Part shown: one piece after another, positions 25,401-33,975 of the stretch
How the letters are laid out: each line of letters starts with the position of its first letter
Numbering within the stretch: the first letter of the stretch is position 1
Assembly: GCA_022071945.1 (NCBI GenBank)
Contig: JAJVIN010000042.1
Span: forward strand, 1-64,000
Origin: Thermoanaerobaculia bacterium
GTDB taxonomy: Bacteria; Acidobacteriota; Thermoanaerobaculia; UBA5066
DNA: 64,000 nucleotides
Direction: 5' to 3'
Position numbers and translations under genes: made by a program
The notes under the pieces: generated by a model
Told to the model about the DNA's origin: nothing
Database searches by the model: none
What the model saw: only the letters and a program-made list of their open reading frames with translations

Positions 25401-25993
25401 ACGGCGAAGCAAGAGGTTCCGTCCGGGGAACACGACATGAACGTTGCGGCCTTGGTGGAGGCAACGGCCGACGTTCCCGAGAGGAGGTCGGATCGTGAGA
25501 TACCGGAGAGGGTTGCCATGAGGAAGGTCCGCCCATCGGGCATCTGGACAACGGCCGTGACCGTGGATCTCATGTCGATGCCGTCCGGGGTCACCTGCTC
25601 CCACTGTGGTTCGTCCTCGCGGGCGAACAGGAGCCGTCCCGTCTCGGGCTCGACGAGATAGAGCGTGCCTCCGCCGCTCTCGGCGGCGCGGAACCCCACG
25701 GGGGAGGTCGGAGTCGGAGACACACCCGGAGTGGGCGTCACGACGGGCGTGGGCGTCACGTACGGTGTGGGCGAAACCCGCGGCGTGGGAGTGGCGGCCG
25801 GAGGAACGAAGACGTTCTGCGCGTGCCAGACGGCCTGTCCGGAACCCCCGGTGCGTGGGGCCGTGGTGCTCCAGGAGAAGAGCCCGGGACAGGCCGTCAG
25901 GTGGAAGATCATGACGCAGCCGAGAAACAGGAGGAGAGCTCCCTTCTTCATGCGCGGCGATGCTGAGCTTGATGGCCCGCGGCCATTCGTCAT
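22415..25993 (-). CDS. exported lipoprotein: Asp-box beta-propeller plus two copies of a shared C-terminal module
   Basis: 1192 aa. ATG 25993 is preceded by GGAGGAG at 6 nt, which favours it over the ATG at 25951. The signal peptide ends in the lipobox LTAC (residue 35). A Pro/Thr-rich linker (repeated TPTP) follows. Residues about 80-740 hold at least 11 Asp-box motifs such as FRSTDGGASF and FRSTDGGMTW, typical of sortilin/sialidase-type propellers. Two copies of a roughly 220-residue beta-rich module end the protein, each closing on a motif like YGVVNDNGTNDGSY. The same module occurs in the genes starting at 26567 and 58828 and the one on the - strand at 34508-36193. It probably sits on the outer cell surface; no catalytic residues were recognised. 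Confidence 0.85.
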   Translation of the reverse strand: MTNGRGPSSSASPRMKKGALLLFLGCVMIFHLTACPGLFSWSTTAPRTGGSGQAVWHAQNVFVPPAATPTPRVSPTPYVTPTPVVTPTPGVSPTPTSPVGFRAAESGGGTLYLVEPETGRLLFAREDEPQWEQVTPDGIDMRSTVTAVVQMPDGRTFLMATLSGISRSDLLSGTSAVASTKAATFMSCSPDGTSCFAVAPGSVAPGFQRSADGGATWQTSSSGLPTDSSPEAVASALFSPETGVCLVALADGRVYRSTDRGVSFADSPGLPQYSYPSGFAVSGASIYVSTNQGLFRSTDGGASFSAANGNLPGTNVLSVSAFKSTLYAALDVPDNPAASGLYRSRDGAATWSLVRASSRAATVTGTVSSPSAVYATTNSGLLRSKDEGTSWEPFSGGLVDCDTRALLVTDPAILQGTYGARSGVFRSGDGGTVWNPANPAMDGQFVTCLAASGTTILAGTESVASPSAGIFRSTDGGMTWTPSSGGLPISESSPISIYALAADGSTWIAVGAGGSGQSFIAFRSTDSGSTWAPVSSSLPSTSGAGLFSAAFVKQGGNQILLAGGNGGVFRSTDAGSSWSALIPIASSPNQIVSALSVHENSLFAAVTSPYGEPGVSGVWVSNDQGLTWESHGATFTGLSTRAVTSLAFSGSRVYAGTSGGVLWTSDQGATWQSAGGAQGYVTSLAISGDSLFVGVKGGGILKYGVSQTTWRLVPIVLDVSAGTAHYTTELAITNREAKPLTLTLKYTASLGEGSGTIPATIAAGQQLVIDDVIGYLRGRGLAIPTTGAQGGTLLVTFEGISKATLVSVTARTASQTSPPQPGGRAGLAYSALAPWEASLGALTVYGLRSNDTDRANLAVFSMSAEPVTVRVTAYSGARDGASQVIEEELTLPAFGWRQFDRVLEKAGMTTGWVTVARTSQTGTFSIYGVVNDNGTNDGSYLLPVGTVLPAQYLTIPVVLESETYRSELVLANRGTTEATFDLTYTESASPAGGTGGTVSVVLAPGEQRIIPEAIGFFRQAGAKIGAEGSATFVGLVHAAVQGVSLDRAYAGARSAARSPATGQFGLFTAPLLPGDESAIEAFIYGLRADEKSRSNVAVLNTGTGLAGAITLEVSAYDGDTGGTKTGDSWTVTLQPGQWAQQSNFLGNRGVENGWVQIRRTAGTGLWAAYGVINDGGVPRQKTDDGAFVPMTR

Positions 25994-26566
25994 TCTGACT
26001 CCTCCAGCTTGTAGTGGCAGGGAACTATATCCAAAGCACGTATCTCGTCAGAAGGTCGCCCGCGGCAGCGCCTGCGTGTCCCCGGGATGTGGTCTTCCTG
26101 CCAGCACTTCGGCGGCTCCTGGAAAAAGAGACCCTCTCCCCGGGAATGGGAGGGACAGGGGAGAGGGTCAAGGAGAGGAATCCCCGGACATCGCAGCGAG
26201 TCCGGAGGCTCTGGCGCAGGATTCCGCAGCCTGCCTCTCGATGCCGGGGTCACGGCAAGGGGAACGCAATCGGTCTGCCAGCGTGAAGGATGGGGCGGAA
26301 AGAGCGTGTTCACGCCCGCGGGCAGGCCCCGTTGCAGCTTCCCGGGGCGCTCTGTCGTCCATTCGTCCCGCGGCAGCTCGGGAAGGGCACGCGTGCTGGC
26401 GCTCTCGGGGGCGAGAGCCGCTTCTCCCGGTTTCCCTCGGAATTGAGAGCGGCGGCCGCGTCTCTGGCGCCGGGAAGGTCCCAGAATCCCTTCAGCAAGG
26501 TGTGGCTTGACACCTCTTCGAAGGGAAGTGGAAGATGCCGCTCATTCATTCCGGCTGGAGGTTCCG
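25994..26566 (+). promoter_or_regulatory. 573-bp divergent intergenic region between two exported-protein genes
   Basis: This region holds both 5' ends of divergent genes. A TTGACA lies at 26507-26512, about 55 nt before the + strand start, but the -10 position shows only a poor match (GGAAGA), so the promoter call is weak. A perfect 12-bp inverted repeat occurs at 26130-26169 (listed separately). I see no protein-coding frame with convincing composition and no RNA gene. Confidence 0.4.
26130..26169. repeat. perfect 12-bp inverted repeat, REP-like palindrome
   Basis: GACCCTCTCCCC (26130-26141) pairs exactly with GGGGAGAGGGTC (26158-26169) around a 16-nt loop that is itself G-rich. It lies between two divergent 5' ends, so it cannot be a simple terminator for either neighbour. 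Its form resembles dispersed extragenic palindromes of GC-rich genomes. Confidence 0.7.
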
Positions 26567-29500
26567 ATGTCCCGATCTCGTCTCGGGCTGCTCCTCTTTG
26601 TTGCCGTCGCCGCAACCGGTCTTTCGCCACTGTCCGAGGCCGCTGTGTGGTACCTCCCGGGTGTCGCGAACGCCGGTGGCAGGAACGGAACCCACTTCTC
26701 TTCGGAGGTGCGAGTCCTGAACCGGGGCGAGAAGGCAGCCCAGCTCCGATTCGAATTCGTTCCCATCGGAGGAGCCTCGCCTGACCCGGTCACCCGCGAG
26801 CTCGCGCCGGGCTCCACCCTGGCCTTCTACAACGTGCTCCGCGAGCTGTGGGACCTGGAAGGCGCCGGAACCCTCCAGATCACCGCCGACCAATCGCTCG
26901 TTCTGACGGGACGGACCTACAACGATGCGACTCCTCCCGGCACCTATGGGACGGCATTGACCGCGATCCCGTTCGAATCGCTCCTCTCGGGCACGACGGC
27001 TGCCGACACGGGGCACATCCCGTGGCTATCAGAGTCTCCGGATTCGTCGCTCGGCTACCGGACGAACCTCTTCGTCTTTCTCCTCGGTCCTCCGGCGCAG
27101 GCGTCGGTTCAGGTTTACGCGGCAAACGGACGCGACATCGCCTTCGTCACTCTCCGGCCCGAGTCGTACCCCGCGTCGATTCAGATTTCGCTTTCCTCGA
27201 TCACGCCGTCGAGCGGCGTCCCGATGAGCGACGCCGCCTACGCCCTCGTGAACATCATCGGCGGACTCGGGACCGCCTTCGCGTCGGTCGTCGACAACGT
27301 CACGGGGGATGGCATCGCCGTGCCCGCGCTTCGTGCCCCGCTCGAGCCTCTCGACGCGGTCATCAACGGAGCGGCGCGAGCACCTGGGCGCGAAGGGACC
27401 TTCTTCCAGACGGACGTCCGGATCCTCAACCCGAGCACGGAATCGGCGGTCGAGGCCAACCGGGCCACGATCACGATCACGCCTGTCTCCGTGGCGGGTG
27501 TGACGGACCCCGTCATGGTCACGTTGCTCCCGCGCAATGTGACCGAGTTGAAGGACGTTCTCGGATCGAAGTTCTCGGCACCCGAGGGTTCGACGGGCGC
27601 GCTTCGTCTCCAGTCGACGCGGCCGATGATCGTGCTCGCCCGGACCTCGAACGTGAGCCGGACCGGACAGCCCGGCACCTTCAGCGCCTTTCAGGAGGCC
27701 CGTCCCATCTCGGAGTTCCTCGTTCCCGGCTCCGATGCGGTCTTGACGGGGCTTCAGCAGACGGCGGATCAACCCGGCTACCGGACGAACATCGGACTCC
27801 TGGGAGGTCCGGAAGGGGCTCTCGTGCGCTTGTCCCTTCTCGACCGGGCTGGCGCCGTCTTCGCGACGCGCGAGGACGTCACCGCCGGTTCGAACGCCTG
27901 GACGCAGCCGAGCCTGGGGTCGCTCTTTGCAAACGCCGTCATTCCCCCCGAATCGGTCCTGCGCGTCGAGCCGCTTTCAGGGGCCGTCGACGTCTATGCC
28001 TCGGTGATCGACAACGTCTCGGGCGACGCGACCGTGAGCGCGGCTGCCGACTACCAGTCGTACTCGTGTCTGCCCCCCCAGATCGTCGGTTTCACGGCGG
28101 AGCCCGTGAGTCCGCCCGAGCCCGGCGCCGTGGCGGTGAGCTGGTTTGCCCCCGGCGCGGCGACCGTCCGCCTCGAGCCCGAGGGCCTCGCGCCGGACAA
28201 CCTTCAGGCCGCCCCGCAGTTCCCGTATTACCTTCGCCTTCCCGGTGGTGAAGCCCGGTTGACCCTGACCGCGACGGGTCCTTGCGGGACGGTCACACGA
28301 ACTCTCGATGTCGCCGCGGGCGTGCCTTCCGTCGAACCGCTCGCCGCCTCGGCGGCCCCGGCGCAACTCGTGCGGCTTCGTGTCCGTGCGATGCCCACCA
28401 TCGGCGCCCCCCCTCGCGTCAGAATCATCTTCCCGGATGAGTACCAGGCCGCAGCCGACCTGTATCCGGCTGGCGCCGCGGACGAGTGGCAGTTCGCCGT
28501 CCCGTTCCTTCCAGATGGGGGTTTCTCGCCGCCATACCGGACGGGGAGCGTCACACTGGCCGTCGAGGCGGGAGGCCTCACGAGCGCGCCCGTCGCGTTC
28601 TCCATCGCGCCCCTGGCTTTCTCGGGCGATCCAGCCGCCGCACTGCTCGAGATCATCGAGACCGATCTCTCCTCCCTCGCCCCGGCGGCGGATGCGGGCC
28701 GGGACGTTCCAGAGATCGCCCTTGCCGTGGGGAGGGCGCGGGCCTCGTACCAGGGCTACCTCGCCCTCTTCCGGAAGCTGGCGTCGGACCTTTCGGCTTC
28801 CGAGACGGCGACGATCGCCGAGGACCTTCCAACCGCGGACAACCCCTCGCCGTTGCACGTCACCGTCACTCGAGCCGATCTCGCTCTGTTCATCGCCCTC
28901 TATCGAAACGCCAAAGCCTCCGGCCTCGCTCTCCGGTCTCCACAGGAACAGGCGAGGGGGGTGGCGGCGATGAGCACTGTGGCAGAGCGCTACAAGCTCC
29001 TCGAGTACTGCCTGACGGCCCGAGTCATGGATCCGGACAACTTCTGGCCCGAACTCGTCGTCAATGTTCGTGACGTCATGAAGCTCGATCCGAAGAACCC
29101 TGGCGTCATCGTTGGACAGTGGGCGGTGACGACACTCGGGAACCTCCTCTTTTCCGCGCTCCAGGCCTTCTTCGCCCCCTGTCCCTTCACTCCCGTCTGG
29201 CTCAGGGGCTTCACCCTGGCACCGTTCCAGATTCGCGGCCCCGGTGACAAGAACATCAAGGTGAACGCCTACATGGAGAGCCTCGTGACGTCGGAACTTC
29301 TCGCGAGCACCGTCACGGATGCGCTCTTCGATTTCGTCGTGGGCAAGTTCACCAAGGCCATGCCAAAGGCCTATCAGAATGTGCTCGAGAAGGCGATCAA
29401 GGGCTTGAAGGATCAGACGATCAGGCGGTACCGGGACGACGTCGCCGCCTACCTGAAGGACCTCGGCGGCGTCACGAACTTCGCCCACACCGAACAGGCG

Positions 29501-30406
29501 GGGAACGGGGACATCCAGTCCCTCGACCTGAGGGACGACGCGGGCCGTCCCTCGCACCGGGGAAAATTCGCCAAGCGAAACACTCCAGCCGGCGACGGCG
29601 AACTCGACTATCACTTCGAGGCACTTCCCGGCGAGAACGGAAAGACACCAGAGGGCGGCGTGGAGGAGGTCACGGTGACCGTGAACAGCACCGGGTTCCT
29701 GTTCCCGGGAGATTTCGGCCAGCCCTATTTCAAGTACCGCAAGGCCCTGAAGAGGGCGGACCGGGAATTCAAGACCCAGCTCCTCGTCGATCTGGAACTC
29801 GACAAGAAGAAGGGGAAGGATCTACCGCTCGGGCTCTTCTCGGTGAACAACGTCGCGCTGGGGCGCTACTACGACGAGGGCCCCCCGATCGTTCAGCGCG
29901 TCCTCGAGACGCAGCCGCTCCTGATGAAACGCTGCCCCATCACGAGCCATGGAAGCTGCCAGGGACCCGGGGGCCTTCGTCTTGCCGGAACGGGAGCGCT
30001 CGTGGGGAATACCCTCTACGCCTACACCCGCGACGACCGCTCGTTCGGGGTCGTCGTTCGGGGACTGAACGACGGCGCCGGAACGGCCGATCAGGACCGC
30101 GGGGATTACACGGTCATGAGCTACCGCCTCACGTTCGACACCCGGAAAGGCGTCGCGACCGGAACCGGGAGCCTGAACCGGGCCAGGGCCACCGTGACGC
30201 GTTCCGTCGACGGCGGGACCCACACCCGGCTGATTGGTCCGGACGATCGCGGCGGTCAATCGTCCGCCCTCGTCTTCTCCGACGCCTTTTCACCCCAGTT
30301 CTCCTACGAACAGGCGGGCAGCCACCGGCTCTTTGGAAGGGGAGCCGCAAAAGGGATGAGTGCCCTGTCGCACGTCTTCGCGACGCGCAACCCAGCCGTG
30401 GAGTGA
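26567..30406 (+). CDS. large exported protein with two copies of the shared beta-rich module, otherwise unknown
   Basis: 1279 aa from ATG 26567, which has GGAGG upstream and begins a clear signal peptide (MSRSRLGLLLFVAVAATGL, cleavage near SEA-AV). Two copies of the shared module occupy about residues 25-245 and 255-485, ending in ASVVDNVTGDG and ASVIDNVSGDA. A beta-sandwich-like section follows (about 495-680), then a helical region (about 690-960) with a short hydrophobic stretch, and a C-terminal part rich in charged beta segments. I recognise no enzyme motif. It is transcribed divergently from another module-bearing lipoprotein, so the two may be co-regulated surface or extracellular proteins. 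Confidence 0.8.
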   Translation: MSRSRLGLLLFVAVAATGLSPLSEAAVWYLPGVANAGGRNGTHFSSEVRVLNRGEKAAQLRFEFVPIGGASPDPVTRELAPGSTLAFYNVLRELWDLEGAGTLQITADQSLVLTGRTYNDATPPGTYGTALTAIPFESLLSGTTAADTGHIPWLSESPDSSLGYRTNLFVFLLGPPAQASVQVYAANGRDIAFVTLRPESYPASIQISLSSITPSSGVPMSDAAYALVNIIGGLGTAFASVVDNVTGDGIAVPALRAPLEPLDAVINGAARAPGREGTFFQTDVRILNPSTESAVEANRATITITPVSVAGVTDPVMVTLLPRNVTELKDVLGSKFSAPEGSTGALRLQSTRPMIVLARTSNVSRTGQPGTFSAFQEARPISEFLVPGSDAVLTGLQQTADQPGYRTNIGLLGGPEGALVRLSLLDRAGAVFATREDVTAGSNAWTQPSLGSLFANAVIPPESVLRVEPLSGAVDVYASVIDNVSGDATVSAAADYQSYSCLPPQIVGFTAEPVSPPEPGAVAVSWFAPGAATVRLEPEGLAPDNLQAAPQFPYYLRLPGGEARLTLTATGPCGTVTRTLDVAAGVPSVEPLAASAAPAQLVRLRVRAMPTIGAPPRVRIIFPDEYQAAADLYPAGAADEWQFAVPFLPDGGFSPPYRTGSVTLAVEAGGLTSAPVAFSIAPLAFSGDPAAALLEIIETDLSSLAPAADAGRDVPEIALAVGRARASYQGYLALFRKLASDLSASETATIAEDLPTADNPSPLHVTVTRADLALFIALYRNAKASGLALRSPQEQARGVAAMSTVAERYKLLEYCLTARVMDPDNFWPELVVNVRDVMKLDPKNPGVIVGQWAVTTLGNLLFSALQAFFAPCPFTPVWLRGFTLAPFQIRGPGDKNIKVNAYMESLVTSELLASTVTDALFDFVVGKFTKAMPKAYQNVLEKAIKGLKDQTIRRYRDDVAAYLKDLGGVTNFAHTEQAGNGDIQSLDLRDDAGRPSHRGKFAKRNTPAGDGELDYHFEALPGENGKTPEGGVEEVTVTVNSTGFLFPGDFGQPYFKYRKALKRADREFKTQLLVDLELDKKKGKDLPLGLFSVNNVALGRYYDEGPPIVQRVLETQPLLMKRCPITSHGSCQGPGGLRLAGTGALVGNTLYAYTRDDRSFGVVVRGLNDGAGTADQDRGDYTVMSYRLTFDTRKGVATGTGSLNRARATVTRSVDGGTHTRLIGPDDRGGQSSALVFSDAFSPQFSYEQAGSHRLFGRGAAKGMSALSHVFATRNPAVE

Positions 30407-30432
30407 GGCCGGCCGCTCACAGTCAACCTCGA

Positions 30433-30918
30433 TCACCACGATCTGGTTTTTCCGAACCGGACATGGAGTTGCGCTAACCCCTGATAGAGCAGCTCCAAAA
30501 AGTGGCTCCAGTCCGGACACATCCCGGTCACGGTGGACATGTGCTTGATGACGCCCGTTTCGATGTCAACGATCTTGCTGGAGAGGAACAGGTAGCCCTT
30601 CTCGTATGTGACGATCTCACCCAAGATCAAGAGATCCGGGCACGCGGCCGTTCCCGCCTTGCTCCTGTTGGCATAGTTTCCGGCGGCGAACTGCCCGGCG
30701 TAGATCCTCGACATTCCCAGCACCCAACCGTGTACCGGCAACAGGTCGTAACTCCTGGTGGTGTGATTGGCCTTGAGATTGGCCAGGTAGTGGCGACCGC
30801 GTCCGTCGACTGGTATGTCGACGTGTTTGAAGGGGTCGATCATCGTGTGGAACGCATGGCCGAGCGCCATGGCAGCCCCTTGCCTGAGAGTCGAATTGTC
30901 AACCACGAGCCATCGCAT
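30433..30918 (-). CDS. small hypothetical protein, faintly CsgG/LpoB-like
   Basis: 161 aa with no signal peptide from ATG 30918. The segment CPDLLILGEIVTYEKGYLFL followed by SSKIVDIETGVIKHMSTV resembles the end of CsgG/LpoB-type lipoprotein domains, where a conserved YEKG-like turn precedes a strand pair, but the N-terminal half is not recognisable. It may be a truncated relative. The stretch looks richer in A/T than its neighbours, which could mean transfer. The convergent neighbour ends 27 nt away. Confidence in coding is moderate and in function low. Confidence 0.45.
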   Translation of the reverse strand: MRWLVVDNSTLRQGAAMALGHAFHTMIDPFKHVDIPVDGRGRHYLANLKANHTTRSYDLLPVHGWVLGMSRIYAGQFAAGNYANRSKAGTAACPDLLILGEIVTYEKGYLFLSSKIVDIETGVIKHMSTVTGMCPDWSHFLELLYQGLAQLHVRFGKTRSW

Positions 30919-31249
30919 CTCACATACCCCCGCGTCGCTTCCTTTGCGGAGCGGCCACTTCCTGGAATCTCTTGAAACTCGCCAGGTCTAAGCATTGGCC
31001 ATGCCAGGAGAGCCCTGAGAACCAACGAGGTTGCGGGCTTTTCACCACGACCGTCCGGCACCGCCTTTCTCGCCACGCGATGAGGTTCAAGAAGTAGGAC
31101 GGAGCATGAGTGCCTCGTCGACAATGCGCGACTCCGCACGCTCTCATTATCGAGAGTCGCAATCCCCAGGATTCTCAGGTGTGAGAGTCATCTCTTGCTC
31201 TCAAAGAGCGGCCATGAATACTCACCATGGCCTGGAAGGGGACGGCCGC
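30919..31249. other. 331-bp stretch with no gene recognised
   Basis: Short frames on both strands lack a ribosome site, family motifs or typical composition. No RNA gene, strong hairpin or repeat was seen. Together with the small protein at 30433-30918 and the toxin-antitoxin pair it may form a small acquired insert. Confidence 0.4.
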
Positions 31250-31588
31250 TCACAGCCCCAGGACGAGCCTCAGTCCCTCGTCCAGCTCATCCATGGAGTT
31301 CTGCGGGAGTTGTCCGGCCCTCTCCTCGAAATCTTCCCGGATGACCTTCTGGATGTCATAGACATTCGCTATCGATGGCTTGGAAAGGCCAGTGGCTTTC
31401 TTCTCGAGCCGCACGTTTCCCGGGAGCCCCTCGAGATGAACCCGGCTCGTTAAGGGAACGACCAGGATCGAGCGGATTCGTGGCTCGCGTACCTCGTCCG
31501 TCTGGACGACGACAGCGGGACGGCGTCTGTCGATGCGAACCCACCAGATCTCTCCCCGCCTCGGAAGGAGATCACCACTCGTCGTCAC
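31250..31588 (-). CDS. mazF: MazF/PemK-type endoribonuclease toxin
   Basis: 112 aa. The N-terminus RRGEIWWVRIDRRRPAVVVQ and the core RSILVVPLTSRVHLEGLPGNVRL are characteristic of the MazF/PemK fold, which cuts mRNA at short sequences. The GTG start at 31588 lies inside the antitoxin gene (17-nt overlap) with GAGGAG just upstream. The reading frame is complete, including the C-terminal helix DELDEGLRLVLGL. It should be held inactive by the upstream ribbon-helix-helix antitoxin. Confidence 0.9.
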   Translation of the reverse strand: MTTSGDLLPRRGEIWWVRIDRRRPAVVVQTDEVREPRIRSILVVPLTSRVHLEGLPGNVRLEKKATGLSKPSIANVYDIQKVIREDFEERAGQLPQNSMDELDEGLRLVLGL

Positions 31589-31808
31589 GGTACTCCTCGG
31601 CCATGCGCCCGCGCTGGTACTTCCGCCAGGCGGCTTCGTCCTCGGTCACGTCCCAGCCGTGTGTGTCGATGTACCGCCGGGTCTCCTCTCTCACCTGCTC
31701 GGCCTTCAGCAGCCGGGCGAGGAACCCCGAGCGGGACGTGCGGCGCCGTCGCGCCTCCTCGTCGGCAAACGCGATCAAGTCGGCGGGGAGCGAAACACCG
31801 ATCTTCAC
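31572..31808 (-). CDS. ribbon-helix-helix antitoxin paired with MazF
   Basis: 78 aa from GTG 31808, taken as start because the ribbon-helix-helix begins at once (VKIGVSLPADLIAFADEEAR, then SRSGFLARLL). A longer GTG start at 31853 would place the upstream palindrome inside the coding region. The C-terminal half is acidic and Trp-containing (RKYQRGRMAEEYRDDEW), suited to wrap the toxin. It overlaps mazF by 17 nt, so translation is coupled. It probably binds the palindrome 26 nt upstream and represses the pair. Confidence 0.85.
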   Translation of the reverse strand: MKIGVSLPADLIAFADEEARRRRTSRSGFLARLLKAEQVREETRRYIDTHGWDVTEDEAAWRKYQRGRMAEEYRDDEW

Positions 31809-31833
31809 GATGAATTCGAGTGTAGCACTCACG

Positions 31834-31851
31834 GGAATACCCGGGTATTCC
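31834..31851. promoter_or_regulatory. perfect 18-bp palindrome, probable autoregulatory operator of the toxin-antitoxin pair
   Basis: GGAATACCCGGGTATTCC reads the same on both strands and lies 26 bp upstream of the antitoxin start. A second smaller inverted repeat, GAGTGtagCACTC, sits between them at 31818-31830. Ribbon-helix-helix antitoxins commonly bind such sites as dimers; that role is inferred from position. Confidence 0.65.
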
Positions 31852-32016
31852 ACGCATGGTGCCTACCTACCCGGAGCGCGCATCGATTCACGCGTGGAAA
31901 CGCGCGCGGCGGGACCGTCCCCATCGCGTCTGAGTTCTGACCCTCGACATCTCCGCCCGCCTCGATCCTGACTGCGGCCCGCGGGGCTGCCGGCCGTTCG
32001 CGGCGGGAGCCGTGCT

Positions 32017-33975
32017 CTACCGGTAGATCGCGAAGAGGGCCGCCAGCGCCGCGAACGGCCGCGCTGGCGGGTGAACGATGCGGATCCGGTCCCGGTACCC
32101 GCGCAGTGTTTCCGCGAGACGCTCGACGGCCTCCCGTTCGGCTTCGGCCAGGCGCGCGAGATCGAGAACGAGCCGCTCGCGGCGCTGGTTCAACCCTTCT
32201 CGAAGCTGGGCCGCCAGCCGCTCCGCGTCCGGGAGCTGAAGCTTCCCGGCCACGCTGACCCAGACCGTCGCCTCGGGCCGCAGCTCGACCTGGATCTCGC
32301 TGCCGGCCTCGGTCAGACCGTGCAGACGGCGCCAGACGCGGGAGGGGAGCGACTCCTCCGGCTGCCGGAAGGTGTGCCGCGTGAGGCGCGGGTGCTGAAA
32401 GAGGCCCGACTTCAGCGTGAGACCGGTCCAGGCCGCCGCGCAGGCGGCGAGAACCGAGTTCGTCCGTTCGGAAAGCGCCGGGGGCCCCAGCACCTGGTGA
32501 ATCCGGCGCTCGAGGTTAGCCACCCATTGCCTTACGCCCGCGGTCCGCCCGAGGACCCGGCCGGCGAGAAACACCGGATAGGCCCGCCGGATCTCGAACG
32601 CGAACCGCTCGGCCTTCTTCCTCAGGATCGGCACGGGCGAGTTCTTCAGCTTCTCGTAGCCGTTGAGCCAGACCTCGAGGGACCGGTAGATCGATGGGCC
32701 CAGCCGCTCATCGTCCTCCTTGAAGCAGCGCCGCTGCGAGGACTCGATCGCCTCGGGGCTCATGACGGGGTGGGTCACCATGGCCGAGAAGCCCGTGCAT
32801 CTCTGGTAGTACCGCTCCCGGTCGTCCTCGAGATCCTTGTGGAGGAGCCCGTTTCGCATCACTTCCTCGTAGAACGGGGTCCCCGGAGTGGGACCGTAAA
32901 TGAGGAACTGCGAAAGGGTGGGGCGAAGGGCGAGGAGGCCTTCCAGCTCCTCCGCGATGATCTCCGGGGTCTGGTAGGGAAGGCCGACGATCATCGAGGC
33001 CAGGATGCTGATGCCGTGCTCGCGCAGTTCGGTGAACAGCTCGGGAACGGGCCGGCCCGACTGCTTGGCATAGCCCGAGCGCGCTCCCTCGTAGCCGATC
33101 CAGACACCATCGATCCCCATCTCCAGGATCTCGGTGACCGAGTACTGGCTGAGGGCCTTCACGCTCGCGAAGGCGAAGATCGAGAGGGCTCTTCCACTCT
33201 CGACGACACAATCGCGCAGTTCCATCGCGCGTCGCCGGTTGAGGAGGAAGTCTTCGTCGAGGACGGCGATAGACATCTCGGGCTCGATCTCGAGGTACCT
33301 CTGGATGACGCCGTGGATGTCGCGGCCCCTGGGGAGCAGGCGGATGTGTTTACGCTTGAAGAAGTGCGACGTGGAGCAGAAGTCGCAGCCGTTGGGGCAG
33401 CCCAGCCCGGCAAAGACCATCCCGGTGCGCGAGACCTGGCTGCCGAAGACGCGTAAACGGCTGACGACGAGCGGGTGGCGGTACGGCATCGACTCCGCGG
33501 GCTCGCCCAGAAGGCGCCTCATGAAACCGACCCCCTCCTCGCGGCAAACGTGGTCGCAATGCGGGGCCAGCACTTCGTCCGACAGTACCGTGCCATATCC
33601 TCCGAGAACGATCTTCGTCTGGGGCGAGTACCGCCTCACGAGGGCGACGGCTTCCTTCATCCGGTGGAAGGTCGCCAGGACGAAGGAGATCCCGATGTAG
33701 TCGTATCCCTTCCTCAGCTCGCGCGCGAGTTCCGCCCTGCTGGGGTAATGGAGGACGGTCGTGGGAGCGTCGAGGTTCTCGGCGATGAACTCGTGGGAGA
33801 ACTGAACGTGGTTGGCCCTCGGACTGAACAGTCCCTGAGCGCGCGTCACCTGCCCGAAGAGCAATTCGTAGCCCACGCTCGGGCCGTCCCCGTACCGCTC
33901 TCCGAGGGGACGGCACACGCTGGTCAGAAGCACCCGGGGGCCGCGGCTCTCCGGAGCCTTGCCATCCACACTCAT
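32017..33975 (-). CDS. B12-binding radical SAM protein with STAS-like C-terminal domain
   Basis: 652 aa from ATG 33975, which has GAGGAGGG upstream; the open frame extends further but without coding character. The N-terminal domain (about 15-160) is a cobalamin-binding Rossmann-type fold (KIVLGGYGTVLSDEVL, CREEGVGFMRRLL). The radical SAM cluster motif is Cys193-x3-Cys197-x2-Cys200 (GCPNGCDFC), followed by VLDEDFLLN and GYEGARSGYAK. A helical linker follows. Residues about 555-652 resemble a STAS fold (VWVSVAGKLQLPDAERLAAQ, then RLVLDLARLAEAE), unusual for this class. The substrate is unknown; methylation or C-C bond chemistry on a lipid or natural product is possible. It appears monocistronic. 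Confidence 0.85.
   Translation of the reverse strand: MSVDGKAPESRGPRVLLTSVCRPLGERYGDGPSVGYELLFGQVTRAQGLFSPRANHVQFSHEFIAENLDAPTTVLHYPSRAELARELRKGYDYIGISFVLATFHRMKEAVALVRRYSPQTKIVLGGYGTVLSDEVLAPHCDHVCREEGVGFMRRLLGEPAESMPYRHPLVVSRLRVFGSQVSRTGMVFAGLGCPNGCDFCSTSHFFKRKHIRLLPRGRDIHGVIQRYLEIEPEMSIAVLDEDFLLNRRRAMELRDCVVESGRALSIFAFASVKALSQYSVTEILEMGIDGVWIGYEGARSGYAKQSGRPVPELFTELREHGISILASMIVGLPYQTPEIIAEELEGLLALRPTLSQFLIYGPTPGTPFYEEVMRNGLLHKDLEDDRERYYQRCTGFSAMVTHPVMSPEAIESSQRRCFKEDDERLGPSIYRSLEVWLNGYEKLKNSPVPILRKKAERFAFEIRRAYPVFLAGRVLGRTAGVRQWVANLERRIHQVLGPPALSERTNSVLAACAAAWTGLTLKSGLFQHPRLTRHTFRQPEESLPSRVWRRLHGLTEAGSEIQVELRPEATVWVSVAGKLQLPDAERLAAQLREGLNQRRERLVLDLARLAEAEREAVERLAETLRGYRDRIRIVHPPARPFAALAALFAIYR

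Noticed and set aside
26507-26566. Upstream TTG start extending the 26567 gene by 20 codons
   Set aside because: The ATG at 26567 has GGAGG upstream and begins the signal peptide directly; the extension would bury it.
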